NCBI GenBank assembly: GCA_947044405.1
Contig: CAMRHE010000157.1
Coordinates: 2,618,501 to 2,682,500 of the forward strand
DNA from: Leptodactylus fallax
Taxonomy: Eukaryota; Chordata; Amphibia; Anura; Leptodactylidae
Direction of reading: 5' to 3'
DNA length: 64,000 nucleotides
Shown: positions 50,408 to 62,803 of the stretch, in pieces
Layout of the letters: every line of letters begins with the position of its first letter
How positions within the stretch are numbered: position 1 is the first letter of the stretch
Translations under genes and position numbers: made by a program
The notes under the pieces: generated by a model
Told to the model about the DNA's origin: nothing
Databases searched by the model: none
The model's input: only the letters and a program-made list of their open reading frames with translations

Positions 50408-51596
50408 TCACACACATCACTAGGTTGTGTGTCTGGAGTTGTACTACCAAATTATAAAGAATATTCGTGTAATGGAGTCACTATATAACCTGTTACATGT
50501 ATTTTTAAGACTCATTTACATAGTCTCAAACGCTTCTTAAAAGGTGTAGTCTAGTGTGATATTTTCTTTAGAAAACAGGCACAATGGATAAAAAAAAATA
50601 TATATAATCACATTACTCACCTTGCTGCTGTTTCTATAATATACATTGATGGCTGCCAAGCCAATCACTGGGCACAGCAGTGATCACTGACCATGTTATT
50701 TCTTGTACGTCCAGAGGAACCAGGAAGTGGCACAGCAGGGAATGTGAGCAGTGCTGGAACAGCAGCAGCAAGGTAAGTAATGCTTCTTAGACCATTCAAT
50801 CCTATAAAAATGTTATCCTGCCAGACAACCCTTTTAACCCAGTTATTAGCCCAACAGGAGCTGTCGTACTTGTGTAAAATATGTTAAAAGGTAAAAAGCA
50901 GGGATTACTGCTGAAGTAAAAACACCATTTAAAAATGGAAGGTCTCTTGTGGCAGCTCTTCTGTACTGTGGGGACCTCATCGACATGTTACAGTCACATA
51001 AATGAGTCTACATAATAAGTGATACAGCTGTCCAGTAGTGATCAGAGTATTATAGTGTTCAGACAGGTCTTATGGAACCGGACGTACCCCCTGATACTAC
51101 GCTATATGCTTCTATTACCCACCTGGGGGACTTCAATGCAAAAACTAAAATACTTTGATAGTAAAGCTTTGATAAGCAGTTCTATTATATATTAGGTCCA
51201 GTCATCCTTTGTACTGCTCAGAAAGCTTAGTATTGCTTATAGATTTGCTCTGTGAAGGTACTACCTACTAAAAAAAAAAAAAAAAAAAAAAAAGGGTACA
51301 AAGTAGTGTTGAAGTCTTTAAAATTGCCATTTCCACGAGCCACTTCACTTGAGAATAAAACTATTTTGTGGAATCTCTGTAGTGACACGGAAAAAGGAAA
51401 TGAGTGTGCAAAGTGTTCATGATAGCTGCAGAACTATGAACCGTATATATATACACAAATATCATATTAACCCTTGTGACAGCAGAAGCCAGAACAACTG
51501 AATACAAGGAGTTACAGTACATTGCAGAATATAGAAATTCTAACTACCAGTTGTAATGTCTGTCATTCTTCTGAGATCACCGTATGATAGAAGCTA
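50408..51596. other. Spacer between UNC45A-side repeats and PRC1 3' end
   Basis: No gene recognised. Includes an A-run at about 51270-51293. PRC1's 3' untranslated part may extend into it. Confidence 0.5.
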
Positions 51597-51602
51597 TTTA
51601 TT
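51597..51602 (-). terminator. Candidate PRC1 poly(A) signal
   Basis: AATAAA on the - strand (TTTATT on +), about 200 nt past the PRC1 stop codon. Spacing is reasonable; use is not provable here. Confidence 0.4.
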
Positions 51603-51799
51603 AAAATAAGCTAGAGATGAATTTACAGTGCAAAATTCAGCATGGCGCAGATTCCCCCTCTAAGCAGAGTCCTGGGAAAGCACCCTTCATCTAAAAGGAG
51701 ACCATTTCAATATATACATTGCGGCCACTCACAGCGACCAGCGATGCAAAATGTACACATGCCGCCTCTGCTTCCATCCTCCTGTTTCTGGACAGTATC

Positions 51800-51871
51800 T
51801 TACATATTTGTTATCGTAGAGTTCAGAACTCGGGGGTTGGTGTTAGCTCTTGTAGCTTTTGAAAGTTCTCG
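51800..51871 (-). CDS. PRC1: PRC1 terminal exon with stop
   Basis: RELSKATRANTNPRVLNSTI then TNM and TAA. Acceptor TTTTACAG. Separated by a 4.4-kb intron from the previous exon. Confidence 0.9.
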   Translation of the reverse strand, partial: RELSKATRANTNPRVLNSTITNM

Positions 51872-54800
51872 CTGTAAAAGGGAACAAAGTATAATTATTA
51901 CTAGACAAGTTAAGGGGAGGAGCATTAAGAAAGGGGGAGGGGCATGCAAAGCCAGCTATGAAAAGATACAAATGTTCATGAGGGGGTCAGATATTTAACT
52001 CATTGATACAATCTTGATAAAATATCAGGGAGAAATTAGGCTCTATTCACATCTGCATCATGATATCCATTAGAAGTGAAGTTATGGTTTTGAGGGATTC
52101 ATGGTGCAACATTGATGCTGTATTCACATGTGTGCATTTTGTAGGTGTGTGATGTCTGTGATATTCATGTTCAGTACCCCATGTTAATTTCCAATTAGAA
52201 ATGAGACGGTTTCCTTTTCTTTTTTTTTTTTGTGGACCCAGTCCATAAAAAAAAAAGACAACAACCCAAAAACAGACTTCTGAATAAACATATTTAAATA
52301 AATGGATACATATGCCAAAAGCGGACATGTGAATATAGCCTCATTTACAAAATGGATGTCTCAAGTATAAAGTCATTTTGCATTTTTACAGGAAAGAACA
52401 ACAGTCTCCAAGTCTCTCCAAGAGGCAGTGTGAATATAGCCCATCTTTTCTTTTTTGTTTTTTTCTTGTAAACATTTTTGTACATTAGATTTATATATCC
52501 AACATTGCTGAAAGGTGCAGTACAACACTAGATGACAATATCATGGACAATCTGCACGCAAATTCCATCACATAAGCAGAAAAACAGAATTCAAGCTGTG
52601 ATGGATGTGTTACATAACAAGTACCAAAGCCAACCAACACATCCAATTGACTTATAATAAGGTCCATGGAGTTCCATCATGGTATTTGGTTTTTAGGAAA
52701 AAAAAACAAAACAAAAAAAAACATTGCTGCATGCAAAGATGTGAACAGTGTCTTAGCTTTTTTTTTATTTCTAAGCCATTGCACCTTTTAGAAATGTTAC
52801 TTAGCCCTCATTGTGTGTTCTCAGCAGTGTGAGAGGCTTGCTGAATATTTGCTGTAGTAGAACAGTGACTATAGACAGGACAATAAAGCAAGGAGTTAGA
52901 AGACACATGTATAGTACTATAGACATTCAAAAGATGCCAGTTATGTCCTTATCCAGTGGACATGCCAGAAGTTCTGCCAGTTCAAACCTTGCCCTTTACC
53001 AAATTAAAGATTTTGCAGTGCTCTGTAAAGCACAACTAAAGGACTATCATATACCTCTGATACATGAACATCTCATACAGGAATAGTGCATGTGAATATA
53101 TTAAATAAGTTTCCTTCTCCAAGTATTAGACTGCTCTCCAACTCCTTATATTCTCCCAGACTGTTTGTTTACATAGAGTCTGTATCCAGCTCTCACACAG
53201 AACTCTATTGAGAGAGGAAGATAGTAATTGATTTATTCCCTCATTCTATGCAGTGGTAGAGTTTCATCTTGAAAAGTACAGCAGTGTCAAAAGAACTCTC
53301 TCACTCGGACTAGGTTCACATCTGCATTCGGGGGGGTCCGCTTGGGGAACCGCCGAACGGAAACCCAATCTGCATAAAAAAAGCGGCTACCTTAGGAAAC
53401 CCATGGACCCCATAGACTATAAGGGTGGAAAAGTGCTGAAAGAAAAGTCCTGCTTGCAGCGCATTTCTCTCTGCATTGTTTTTTATGCAGAGAGGCGAAC
53501 GGAACCCTCAAACTTAGTACATGCACATATGTGAACCCAGCGTCACAGTGCAGCACAGCCACACCTTATGCACATGTAATTTCCAGCACACTCCTCCTCC
53601 CTATTACATAAACTGCTATGTAACAAATAAGTCAACCTGATAAGTTGACAAGGAAGCATACTTCTTTGATCAAAGTTGTCAGTTATTTTATAATTATAGA
53701 TACAATAAGAAAGACTGTCAATTTTAGATCAGTGGGGGTCTGTTGGCATAAAAGAGGGCAAGTGAGCACAGCAGCCCCCAGCGTATAAACAGCTGATGTG
53801 ATGGGGTTCAGACAATCTTAAGCACAGGCCATCAATTTTATTAAAGTGGATACATTTTATTAAAGTGAATAACCCTTTTAAAAGGACAAGTCTGCAAATC
53901 AGATGTCACACAAAAACACAAAGCACCCTGTAGATCAGGCATATTTACTGGAAGCAATGAGGAGGAGGGTTCAAGGTGATCATTCAAATGAAAAAAAAAG
54001 AAATGAGTATTTTGAAATAAGTTTAGACTCAAACAGATTTGGTAAAAATGTGTTGAAATGGGCAGGTTCAATAAACTGAGCTAGTTAAGTGCTAAGTGTT
54101 AGGGGATGTAAGGAAGCATAAAGAAAATGGACAAAACATTGTAGTAATATAGTGAAACATGAATAAGAAAGCACAAAAAAGGACAAGACAGAACACCATG
54201 AATACACAATGGCACATGAAGGCTGGGTTCACATATGTCCTGTCATCTTTCCCTGCAGCATGATACAAAAACAACGGAGGGAAACTGATGTTAGAACAGA
54301 TTACACTGTTTTATACAGGAATGTCTCTGGAATTACTCAGTATGCTTGAAGCGGAGAAAAAAAAAAAAAAAAAAAAATGAAACAAGAAAACAAAAAAAAA
54401 AACAAAACACACACACATTGGCTAGCGGCAATTTACTGTCTAGCTATTTCAGGATATGGTTGCCTAACCAATGCACAAAAACGTCACCATTTGTGTCTGG
54501 CTCAGGAATAAAACATAGGGCCGGACACAAGTGATATATGTGAACCCAGCTTTAGCCATGTTAATAGCAGCAATACAGATGGTTAATACAGCAAATGAAG
54601 AGCAAACAAAAGTCATGTGGTTAAAAAACAGCAACACAGTCAGGTTCTGAGATTTTTACGTCTCAACTAAAAGCAACATTCTGTAATACAGTACATTGCA
54701 TAAGATATAATGGAAAGTGCACTGTGGGGAGGAGGTTCCTATATAACATGCTTCATAGATAAGGAGGGGTGCTGCTTTATGTGATATAGTTACAGCTGGA

Positions 54801-57800
54801 GGTCACTGTTAATATCCTGCTGAGAAGATGAAGTTACCCGTCACCCCTCCACCACTGTGGGTAGCCATAGAAAGTGTTAGAGAGGTTACATGACACCTTA
54901 GGGGAAACAGCAGCTGGAAGAATAGGTAAATCCCAATTGCATGCACCAGGTATGTGTAATGTGGTAGATACAGACCTGGAGTATATGGTTGTGGAGTCAA
55001 TGTGTGTGGAGTCCCTCTATAAACACAGAATACGAGTAAAAACATGTAGAGATCAGCCAAAACATTTTTTGGTGAGTTTACATTGTGTATTCTGTGTACC
55101 AACTTTTTTTTAACCTGATGTCATCTGTAAAACGTGCAGGTCTGTGAATCCATATAAGCCAATACTTTAAATTTTAGAGGGTCTACAGACAGGTGCAGAT
55201 ACCTCACTGTGTGATTTACATTCAACACCATTACTGCATAGGCATAACTACCATACACAGCAGCTGCTATGGGGTCTAACCATAATTGTGACATCGTGGA
55301 GTCTATTTTTAGCCTGCTACTGTGATATTACAGAATCTATTTTTTCTCAATGTAGCTGTATAATTTTGTTTGTTTTTGCAGGACCAGTTGTATTTTATAA
55401 TGGATCATCTTGGTGGACACACCGTAATATTGCAATTTTTCATTTTTATTTATATGTCATTCACCGTGCAATATAAATAATGCATACAATTTATTCTAAG
55501 AGTTTTTAAAATGGTGGAGATATAAATTGTGTATTTTTTTTTTTTTTAAGAACAACATTATATAAAAGGGAGAAAAGACATTTGTATATTAGGACTTCAT
55601 GATGCAGGAAAAAGGACGAATGGCCAATGTAACCCTAAATATTTCTACTGATCTTCACTTCATTGGTTACAAAGGTTCCCGCACAGTATATACTTAGAGA
55701 GTTATTCCAGGTTTCTTTTTCCTTTTCTTCAGGATAGTTCATCAATAACAGATCGGTGGGGTGTGCAACACCTTGTACCTCTGCTGACCAGCTGTTTAAA
55801 GGACCCATGGCACTTGTGCAATTGCTGTGACCCCTTCATCATAGCACACAACCTGTTTTATAGCTGCTCTGTGATGCGATTACAGCCTTGCCCCATAGAA
55901 ACGAATGGGACAAAATGATAATTGCATTACACACCTGCTTGGGAACAACAAACAGCACGGATGTAAACAGTGAAGAGGTCATTGCACTCACACAAGCACC
56001 GTGAACCCATCAAAGAGCTGATAAGTGGGGGCCCTCGGTGTTGGAACCCCACTGATTTCGTATTGATTACTTATAATAATAACCTAATCCTATTGTGAAC
56101 ATTAAAATGTTATTTTGAAAGCCTCAGGATATAGGAGTCTGCATAATGGGCAGGGAATCACAGACAACACTGCACTTCATATTATAGTTTTCTTATGTTA
56201 ATCTCTTCTACCTCTTATAGATCTCCCCTCCTGACTGTGTGCTGCTGCTGTTATCTGTGTTTGTCTAAGAAAAGGTGAATTACCGCAAACTCAGAATAGG
56301 TGCTGGCAACAGAGTTAACGCTGAGGTTACGCTGGGCAGGAATTGTGAGGTGGCACCCACCACTCATGGCGGTTCCATTTAACTGTGACATGTTCTCTTT
56401 ATTCTTTTCCAGTCTCCTCGATTGTGGAGTCTTGAACTGTCTGGTTGGCGTCCGGATGGGCAGTCCAGGCTAAAAAGGAATAATTAATAGGTTTAGGTTA
56501 AATTGTACAAAAGAAATGCTATTAAAGAGGGGAGAAAGTCAATAATGCTTTAAAAACTTTCATAAATCCGAGCAAATGCAGCTTATTTTCAGAGTATTGT
56601 TGCTCAGAATATATTTGGAAATATACACATCATTCCCTGAGGAATTTGAAAGGAGCGCGAGGCTTCACCCACACATATTCAGTGTTGTTCAGTGAAGCCA
56701 TTTATAATGTTTGGTCCAAGAATATTCACACATAAAATGTATTTATTATTCAGAAAATGAACCTGGAACAATAGTCCTTTAAGTTATGCTGTATGCGAAC
56801 ATGCAAGTCAAACAGCAAAAGCTTATTGGGAAAAAAAAATTTGACTAAAAATAAACCCATGATATTAACTGACCTTGCCACCACTAGGGGGTGGACGTGA
56901 CACAGGCGAGTGGCACATTGTTCCACCGAATGCAGAACGTAGCGTGCTGTTGGTAGAACAGGAAACGGATGTGCCATTAAGCTGAGGGATGAAAAGCAGG
57001 CAAGTTAGTGCAAGGAAGTAGGAACAAACATGCGCATGCATCGCAGTGTGGCTTGTTATTGTGCATTTATACTTTACTTCATAGAGTACACTAAAGATTA
57101 TGTAGAGAAGAGGCAGTGCAGAGCATTCGGTGAGCAACATGAGCTCAGCTTAGGTACCATCTAGTGTTCTGACCACTTTAAAGTTGGAAAAAAAAAAAGT
57201 CTAAAAAAAAAGCACGCAGTGAAAGTGAAGAATTACAAGAAATGGCCTCACTCTGAACAGGACAGCTGAGTGCTTATCTATGTCAAAGTCTACATTGCAG
57301 ATTCACTCACAGAAATCTATGGACATCAAGTTTATTTAACCCTCGTCCGGCTGAGTAGGTACAATTGTACCTATTCCTATGCAGCCTGTAATGTTGTAAA
57401 ATTATGCAGCCTGACGAGGGTTAAAGGTTAAGTACTGTTTAAGGCTCAATTTTATGTGCTCTAGGGAGTTATAATGTCATCAGGTCGTGTAAGAAGGTCA
57501 CATGATGCTCATACAGAAAGTGGAGAAATGTAGAAAAAGTACTGTTTTTGGGGGCAGTGGGAATGTTTTTAGGGGTACTTCCCAGTTCCCTTGGTAAATT
57601 TACTGTTGTTGGGGTAATGGACATGGGTTCCGAAGATTCTGTGTGAGATGCTTCTGGAGAATTTTCCTAGGAGTCTACAGATTCAGACACCAACTCAAAA
57701 CAAGGCCTTTTCTGGTCATAGAATGTACATTCACTAGTAAAAAAAAATGTGAAGCGCAGACCTTGCGCATTTTACTTGGTGTAGTTGACCCAAGCACTCT

Positions 57801-60800
57801 TCTTTTATTTGGGGTTTTTGGTGCACTTCCATAGTACATTTCCTCTTCTAGTTGACGGGTCTTTTTCATTAACTGGATAAAAAATAAAAAGATGGTTAAA
57901 TACATGAACCTAAATAATGGCATATTATCTGCACAGTTAGTATATAGTATTCTACATACTGAACTAGAGAGACACAAAAAGAAAAAGTTCTTACCCGCTC
58001 TTGTTTTTCCCTCTCTTTTTCTAAATGTAGTTGATTCCACTGCTCTGCAACATAATCCATGAATTTCTTCCCATTCATAAAGAACTCCTGTCCTTGTTCT
58101 TCTTCCCACGCTGCAATCCGAACTTTTAGTTCTTCCTCCAACTAAAAGAAAGTTATGAATGATTTATAGAAGCATACTGTAATATATCAAGTAAAATGGG
58201 CACACTCAATAGAAGTTAGTATAGAAATATTATAACAACTTACACTAGGTTCACACCTGCGCCTGGGTTTCTGTTCTTAGGGTCCGCTTGAAAAATGCAT
58301 TTTTTTTAAGTATTTTAAACGCATTCAAAAGCATGTTTTAAGTGGATTCAAGACAGAAACTTCTAACGGAATCCAGGCGCAGGTGTGAACCTAGCATTAG
58401 CTGAGTAGGGATACTCGGATGCTCGCATTAATCTCTGGCATTTATTTAATTGTTGGTTCCAGGATATACCTCTTAAACACCAGTTTAATCTGGATTCTTC
58501 TTATGGTTCTTGCCATGCATGGAAAAAGAAGTTGGAGTGCTCTGCCATAGGTAAATTCCAATCCAAAAACAATAATTTCCAGCATGGAATTATGACTAAT
58601 ACGGTCCGCGGAAATAGGTAAGCAGTAGCTTCAGTTCCTTGCTGATGTCATTTTAATGGTGTGAATAAAGGCACAGTTTTATATAGAAACCGCTCCATAC
58701 TGGAAATTATTGTTTTTGGATTGGAATATACCTTTTAAAGAGGGTGTACAAAGTTATGAAGTTATATACTTATTTCTAGAAGATAACTCCGTGATCAGTT
58801 GGGGTCTGACTGATCCTGAGAATGAGGCTTTGGTTTATCTTGTCCTGATGGAGTAGCAGGCCAAGCATACGCCCTGCTGTACTCTGCTATCTCTAAAGCT
58901 CCAATAGAAATTGAACAGAGCAGCAACGTGCGAGCTTGGCCTGCTGCTCCATTCATTCTTTATGGGAGCTCAGAAAAGTATAGCATTCAGCTGTCTTCAA
59001 TCTCTGGTGCTCCCATAGAGACTATTGCAGAGTTAGAGATAGCCGAGCGCTGTACTCTATCTCTGTAGATCCTATAGAGAGTCACTCCATCAGAATGCAA
59101 GAATTGGAGCCCCCTTCGCAGGATAGGTGGAGGGGTCTCAGTGGTCAAACCCCCTCACAGATCATGAAGTTATCCCCCATTCCATCAATTGGTACAACCC
59201 CGTCAAGATAAAATTTAAATAATTTTCAAACATTTTGGAATGGATTTCCACCAATGTTCCCGACCAGGAAACCCTATATTCTGGCCAGTGAGGACCAAAT
59301 ACAAATTAGGTAGAAAATATAATGGTATGTTTTATATTGTTCTTACCTTTGGAAGCATTTTCTGCAACTTTGCCCTTTGTTTCTCTTCTTTTAAGAGATT
59401 CCCTCCCCGATTTGTGAACCTATTGGGGTCTGTTGCCTTTCTCTAAGTCAAAAAAAAAAATACATTGATATGTACATATTATTACACCCACAATATCTAT
59501 TAAACCATTGGATAAAAGGTGACTGCTATTCTAACAATAGAAAAAGTCCCAGACCTATCCCACTCTACTAAAGATTACTGCACCCCGTGTATTTCTGGTT
59601 CTGCAACGAAGCTGGGGCAGTACACCACACTTTCACTGTACTTGCTTGTGATGTCCACAGCATGAAAAATGAAGCTGGGGTATTCGGACTGAGCTTCATT
59701 GTCAATTTTTTTGTGCACTGAGACTTATTGGACTCTAGGAAAGTGTAACCCCCCCCCCCCCTTTTTTTTTTCTAATCTTGAGCAGAGACAGGCGTAATAT
59801 AATGATATTTGGGGAACAGCTGGTGGTTTAGTATCCCAAATAACAAGTATAGTATCCCAAGTATACAAAGTAACACAACAAAGATACAATGGAGAGGAGG
59901 TGACAGAGATGATGCTGTGACACCAATCAGTACGCATGCATCTTAAAAGGAGAAGAGTTATGCAGAAATCAATGTAAGGATATTCCATCATGAGAGCCAC
60001 CAACAAAGAGTCTGCATCCTCCCCTGCAGCTCTGTAGCTGCCCTCAGCAGCATTATTTTAGCAAAGTTTCTGTTAAAATATAACTAAACTTTCAGATAAC
60101 TTTGGATTTTCTGGCAGTATTTGTGTCATTAATACATTTTGGAATATATTTTATTAAAAGGGGGTTTTCTGGGCAAAAAAAAAAAAAAAAAAAAAGGTCA
60201 GTTAGTGCTATTAATAGGTTAATAAGTGCAACTAAATACCTTTAGCTGCGTTTTGATTGGTTTCTGGGTTTCTCTGGGAGCTTCTAGCATCTTCTGCATT
60301 TGTTTACATGGGTAGCTTCCTGTTCTGTTTTCCTACAACTACCATGATGCATTGCTCTTCACTCAGAGCTGACTCACACTACCTCCCTCTCTCACACCCT
60401 CTCCCTGTTTCCCTAGCTAGCCTGCCCACCACTAACCCTTCCCAACTAACTCAACCCACCCCATCATACTTACCTGTCTTCCTGTTCGGATCTTCTGGGC
60501 ACGGTAGATAACTTCCTTCTGTGGGGCCGGTTCATACTCTTGACGTCTGCCGTCGCCTGCGCAATAGAGCCAGAGTGCCAGCATGTGCTGTAGCCGGTAC
60601 TACTGTGCAGGCGTGGACGGTCGGCAGATGTCAAGATGAGGAGTTAGTATAGGTGACGTTCAATTTCCGGAAATGGGGAAACAGATCATCACCGGAAAAT
60701 CTGAAAGTGTGCCTGTGGAGGTTACATGACTGCCCTGGTGATAAGTTAAAGGGTAGGCGTGGGGGAGATTGTTTAGCTTACTATAGAAATATCATTGTAT

Positions 60801-62233
60801 CCCGGACAGCCCCTTTAACAAATTTTGCCTTCTTTCTGTGAAATACTGCATTTTTTTACTCTTTCCCTTGCTTCTGTATTGAGAGCTGTTTCTGCCTATA
60901 ACTAAATGTTACTGTGTATGGAGTACAAGGCTGTGTAAAATGTAGAGAGGAGGGTAGGGGAGGGTGACTTCAAACAGTTATATCTCAGACATTATAAAAC
61001 GTACAAATTTCCTTTTGGCGCCACGTGAAAGAGGAGATTCTCACACGTCTGTGAAGGTTTTATGATGTCGAGATATAACTGTTTGAAGTGACCCTCCCCT
61101 ACCCTCATTTTTTCTACATGTTACACAGTCCCGTACACCATACACAGTAACATTCAATGAGAGGCAAAAAGAACCCTCATTACAGAAGCAAGGGGTAGAA
61201 TTAAGAGATGCAGGAATTCACAGAAAGGAGGCAAAATTTGTTAATAAAGAATACAACAATGTATTAATGACACAAATACTGCCAGAAAATCAAAAAAAGT
61301 TGTCCAAAAGTTTAGTTACGCTTTAAGGAGGTTTTGCCATAGCAGACTAGCAGACTTCCACACTCCATAGCTATCTGATCTGTAGAGACCCGAGAGGAGC
61401 TCCGGAATTGGCTTTGCATGCATGGTCAGTCTCTATTAAAGAGTCAGTGAAGTTGTTACTTGACAGTGAACATATAATTCATTCACATTTTACTGTAAAA
61501 CAGGTACCTTTGTGTGGCCATTTCTCCTTAAAGGGGTATTCTGGGCTAAAGATATTGATATAGCTGATTGATGGGAGGGCTGGATGTTAGACCCTTGCAG
61601 ATCTGATATAAATGACCTATCCTAAGAATAGGTCATCACTATTTTAGCCCACAAAACCGCTTAAAGGCACAGAGACCAGAGAGCTCTGTTATCAAGATCA
61701 GTGAAAGTCCCAGCAGTTAAACACCCATTAAGACTTATGGCACATCCAATAAACTAACAATAAAAGTTGAAGTCCCTTTAATAAGTGCAAGCATTATTAA
61801 ACATTGTGCGTTATATATACACAATTTTCTTACATCAAACTCCAGAAAGAGGCGCCAATTTTCTTCCCATTTCTGAACACCTTCAAACATCTCTTTGTGC
61901 ACTTCATAATATTGCTTGATGCGTTCAATTTCAGCATCATGAAGGCTTAAAAGGTCTTCACTATAGTCTTCTAAAGAGAGACAATAAGCGTCCAGTTACA
62001 TTGTGCTAACAATGGGAATATTCCAAAGCTGAAGAATATTGCTTATAATTAATAAAAGGCAAAATAATAAGATAAATAATCTTACCACTGAAAAAAGAAG
62101 AAAAAGCCTGCCTTTGCTCATTACTATAAAAACATTTATCCCAGTAGGCCGCCAGCTCTGTTCTAATAACTTCAATGACATTTTTAATATTCTGCAGTTT
62201 CAGCTCGTGGAGTCGCTCCGCTTCATCTTGTAA
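51800..62233 (-). CDS. PRC1: PRC1, protein regulator of cytokinesis 1 (last eight exons; 5' part outside)
   Basis: Crosslinks antiparallel microtubules in the spindle midzone and recruits kinesins for cytokinesis. Exons on the - strand, 5' to 3': 62233-62086, 61970-61834, 59442-59347, 58141-57995, 57872-57762, 56981-56874, 56469-56284, 51871-51800. All phases join, giving 334 codons before TAA. The first four exons encode the spectrin-like microtubule-binding domain (YWDKCFYSNEQRQAF, RFTNRGGNLLKEEKQRAKLQ). The rest is the basic, disordered tail with likely CDK sites (KTPNKRR, TTPSKMRK), a KEN degron (NKENM) and the ending NSTITNM. The small exon that encodes KDPSLSDSS in human was not found. 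The N-terminal dimerisation coiled coil lies beyond the traced exons. Confidence 0.93.
52037..52342. mobile_element. MITE in PRC1 last intron
   Basis: 'taggctctattcacatctgc' at left and 'ggacatgtgaatatagcct' at right are imperfect inverses. Family not named. Confidence 0.6.
53305..53545. mobile_element. MITE, 'ctaggttcacatctgc' family
   Basis: Ends 'ctaggttcacatctgc' and 'atgtgaacccagcg'. Related to 58243-58399. Confidence 0.65.
54219..54555. mobile_element. MITE in PRC1 last intron
   Basis: Ends 'aaggctgggttcacatatgt' and 'tatatgtgaacccagcttta' are inverses. Interrupted by an A-run near 54357-54376. Confidence 0.72.
56284..56469 (-). CDS. PRC1: PRC1 exon (tail, KEN box)
   Basis: PGLPIRTPTRQFKTPQSRRL, NKENMSQLNG and QRNLSVNSVASTYSEFA. 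KEN is an APC/C degron. Acceptor TTTTAG, donor GTAATT. Confidence 0.93.
56874..56981 (-). CDS. PRC1: PRC1 exon (tail)
   Basis: LNGTSVSCSTNSTLRSAFGG then TMCHSPVSRPPPSGGK. Acceptor CCTCAG, donor GTCAGT. Confidence 0.92.
57762..57872 (-). CDS. PRC1: PRC1 exon (tail, CDK sites)
   Basis: LMKKTRQLEEEMYYGSAPKT then PNKRRVLGSTTPSKMRK. The two TP motifs align with the human CDK1 sites that keep PRC1 inactive until anaphase. Acceptor ATCCAG, donor GTCTGC. Confidence 0.92.
57995..58141 (-). CDS. PRC1: PRC1 exon (spectrin domain end)
   Basis: LEEELKVRIAAWEEEQGQEF and KKFMDYVAEQWNQLHLEKER. Acceptor CTTTTAG, donor GTAAGA. Confidence 0.93.
58243..58399. mobile_element. Short MITE in PRC1 intron
   Basis: 157 bp. 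'acactaggttcacacctgcg' and its inverse 'cgcaggtgtgaacctagca' frame a foldback core ('gcgcctggg', 'ccaggcgc'). Confidence 0.85.
59347..59442 (-). CDS. PRC1: PRC1 exon (conserved microtubule-binding helix)
   Basis: RKATDPNRFTNRGGNLLKEE then KQRAKLQKMLPK, the most conserved block of PRC1/Ase1/MAP65. Acceptor ACTTAG, donor GTAAGA. Confidence 0.94.
60073..61326. mobile_element. TTAA foldback element in PRC1 intron (host of nested MITE)
   Basis: TTAA at 60073 and 61323. Arms 'ttctggcagtatttgtgtca' and the inverse 'tgacacaaatactgccagaa'. A relative lies at 16539-17180. It is split at 60154 by another TTAA element. Confidence 0.87.
60154..60818. mobile_element. TTAA MITE family 'G', copy 2, nested
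   Basis: TTAA at 60154 and 60815, ends 'aaggggg' and 'ggacagccccttt'. Shares 'ggtcagttagtgctattaat' and 'acaactaccatgatgcattg' with 44506-45182. Confidence 0.87.
61834..61970 (-). CDS. PRC1: PRC1 exon (spectrin domain)
   Basis: EDYSEDLLSLHDAEIERIKQ then YYEVHKEMFEGVQKWEENW. Acceptor TCTTTAG, donor GTAAGA. Confidence 0.93.
62086..62233 (-). CDS. PRC1: PRC1 exon (spectrin-domain start)
   Basis: LQDEAERLHELKLQNIKNVI and YWDKCFYSNEQRQAF. Acceptor TTTCCAG, donor G|GTAAGA. Earlier PRC1 exons were not identified. Confidence 0.92.
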
Positions 62234-62803
62234 CTGGAAAACACACAAGAAGCTTACAAATGGGAAGGAAACCTTTGTGTTCAGTTACCAGATGTTCTTC
62301 CTTTTTTGTGGTTCCCTGCAGTTTGGACCTATTGTGTAGAGCAGCCTTCTAAACAGAAATATCACAGATACAAGATACTAATTTGTAAAGCCAACTCGAG
62401 CCACTACAAGGTGTAAGATGTTGGGAAGGAAAAGTAACATGGAACATGTGAGGCATATGAATAGAATTCTCAAATGGTAGAAAGTAGAAAAATCACTAGC
62501 CATATTTTCCTAGATATAGAGACTATTAACAATATATACAGTAGATATGGTTATAGGGAATCATAATATTGATCACCTATAGTTAGGACAGGCCATCAAT
62601 ATCAGACTGTGAGGATCTGACACTCAGCACCCTACCGATCAGCTGTTTAAAGAGTCTGTCTCGCTTGTTCAAGCACTGCAGCTTCTTTATGGTTTACTTT
62701 GTCCGTCTACCTGCACATCATCTATTTACACTATATATAGATCTAAATAAAGTATATCTATTATAAAGTCTAAAACTTAACCATTTTTAAATAATATAGA
62801 AAT

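Noticed and set aside
57675..58109. 144-codon - strand open frame
   Set aside because: It joins a real PRC1 exon (57762-57872) to intron sequence, and the true exon borders are set by splice sites.
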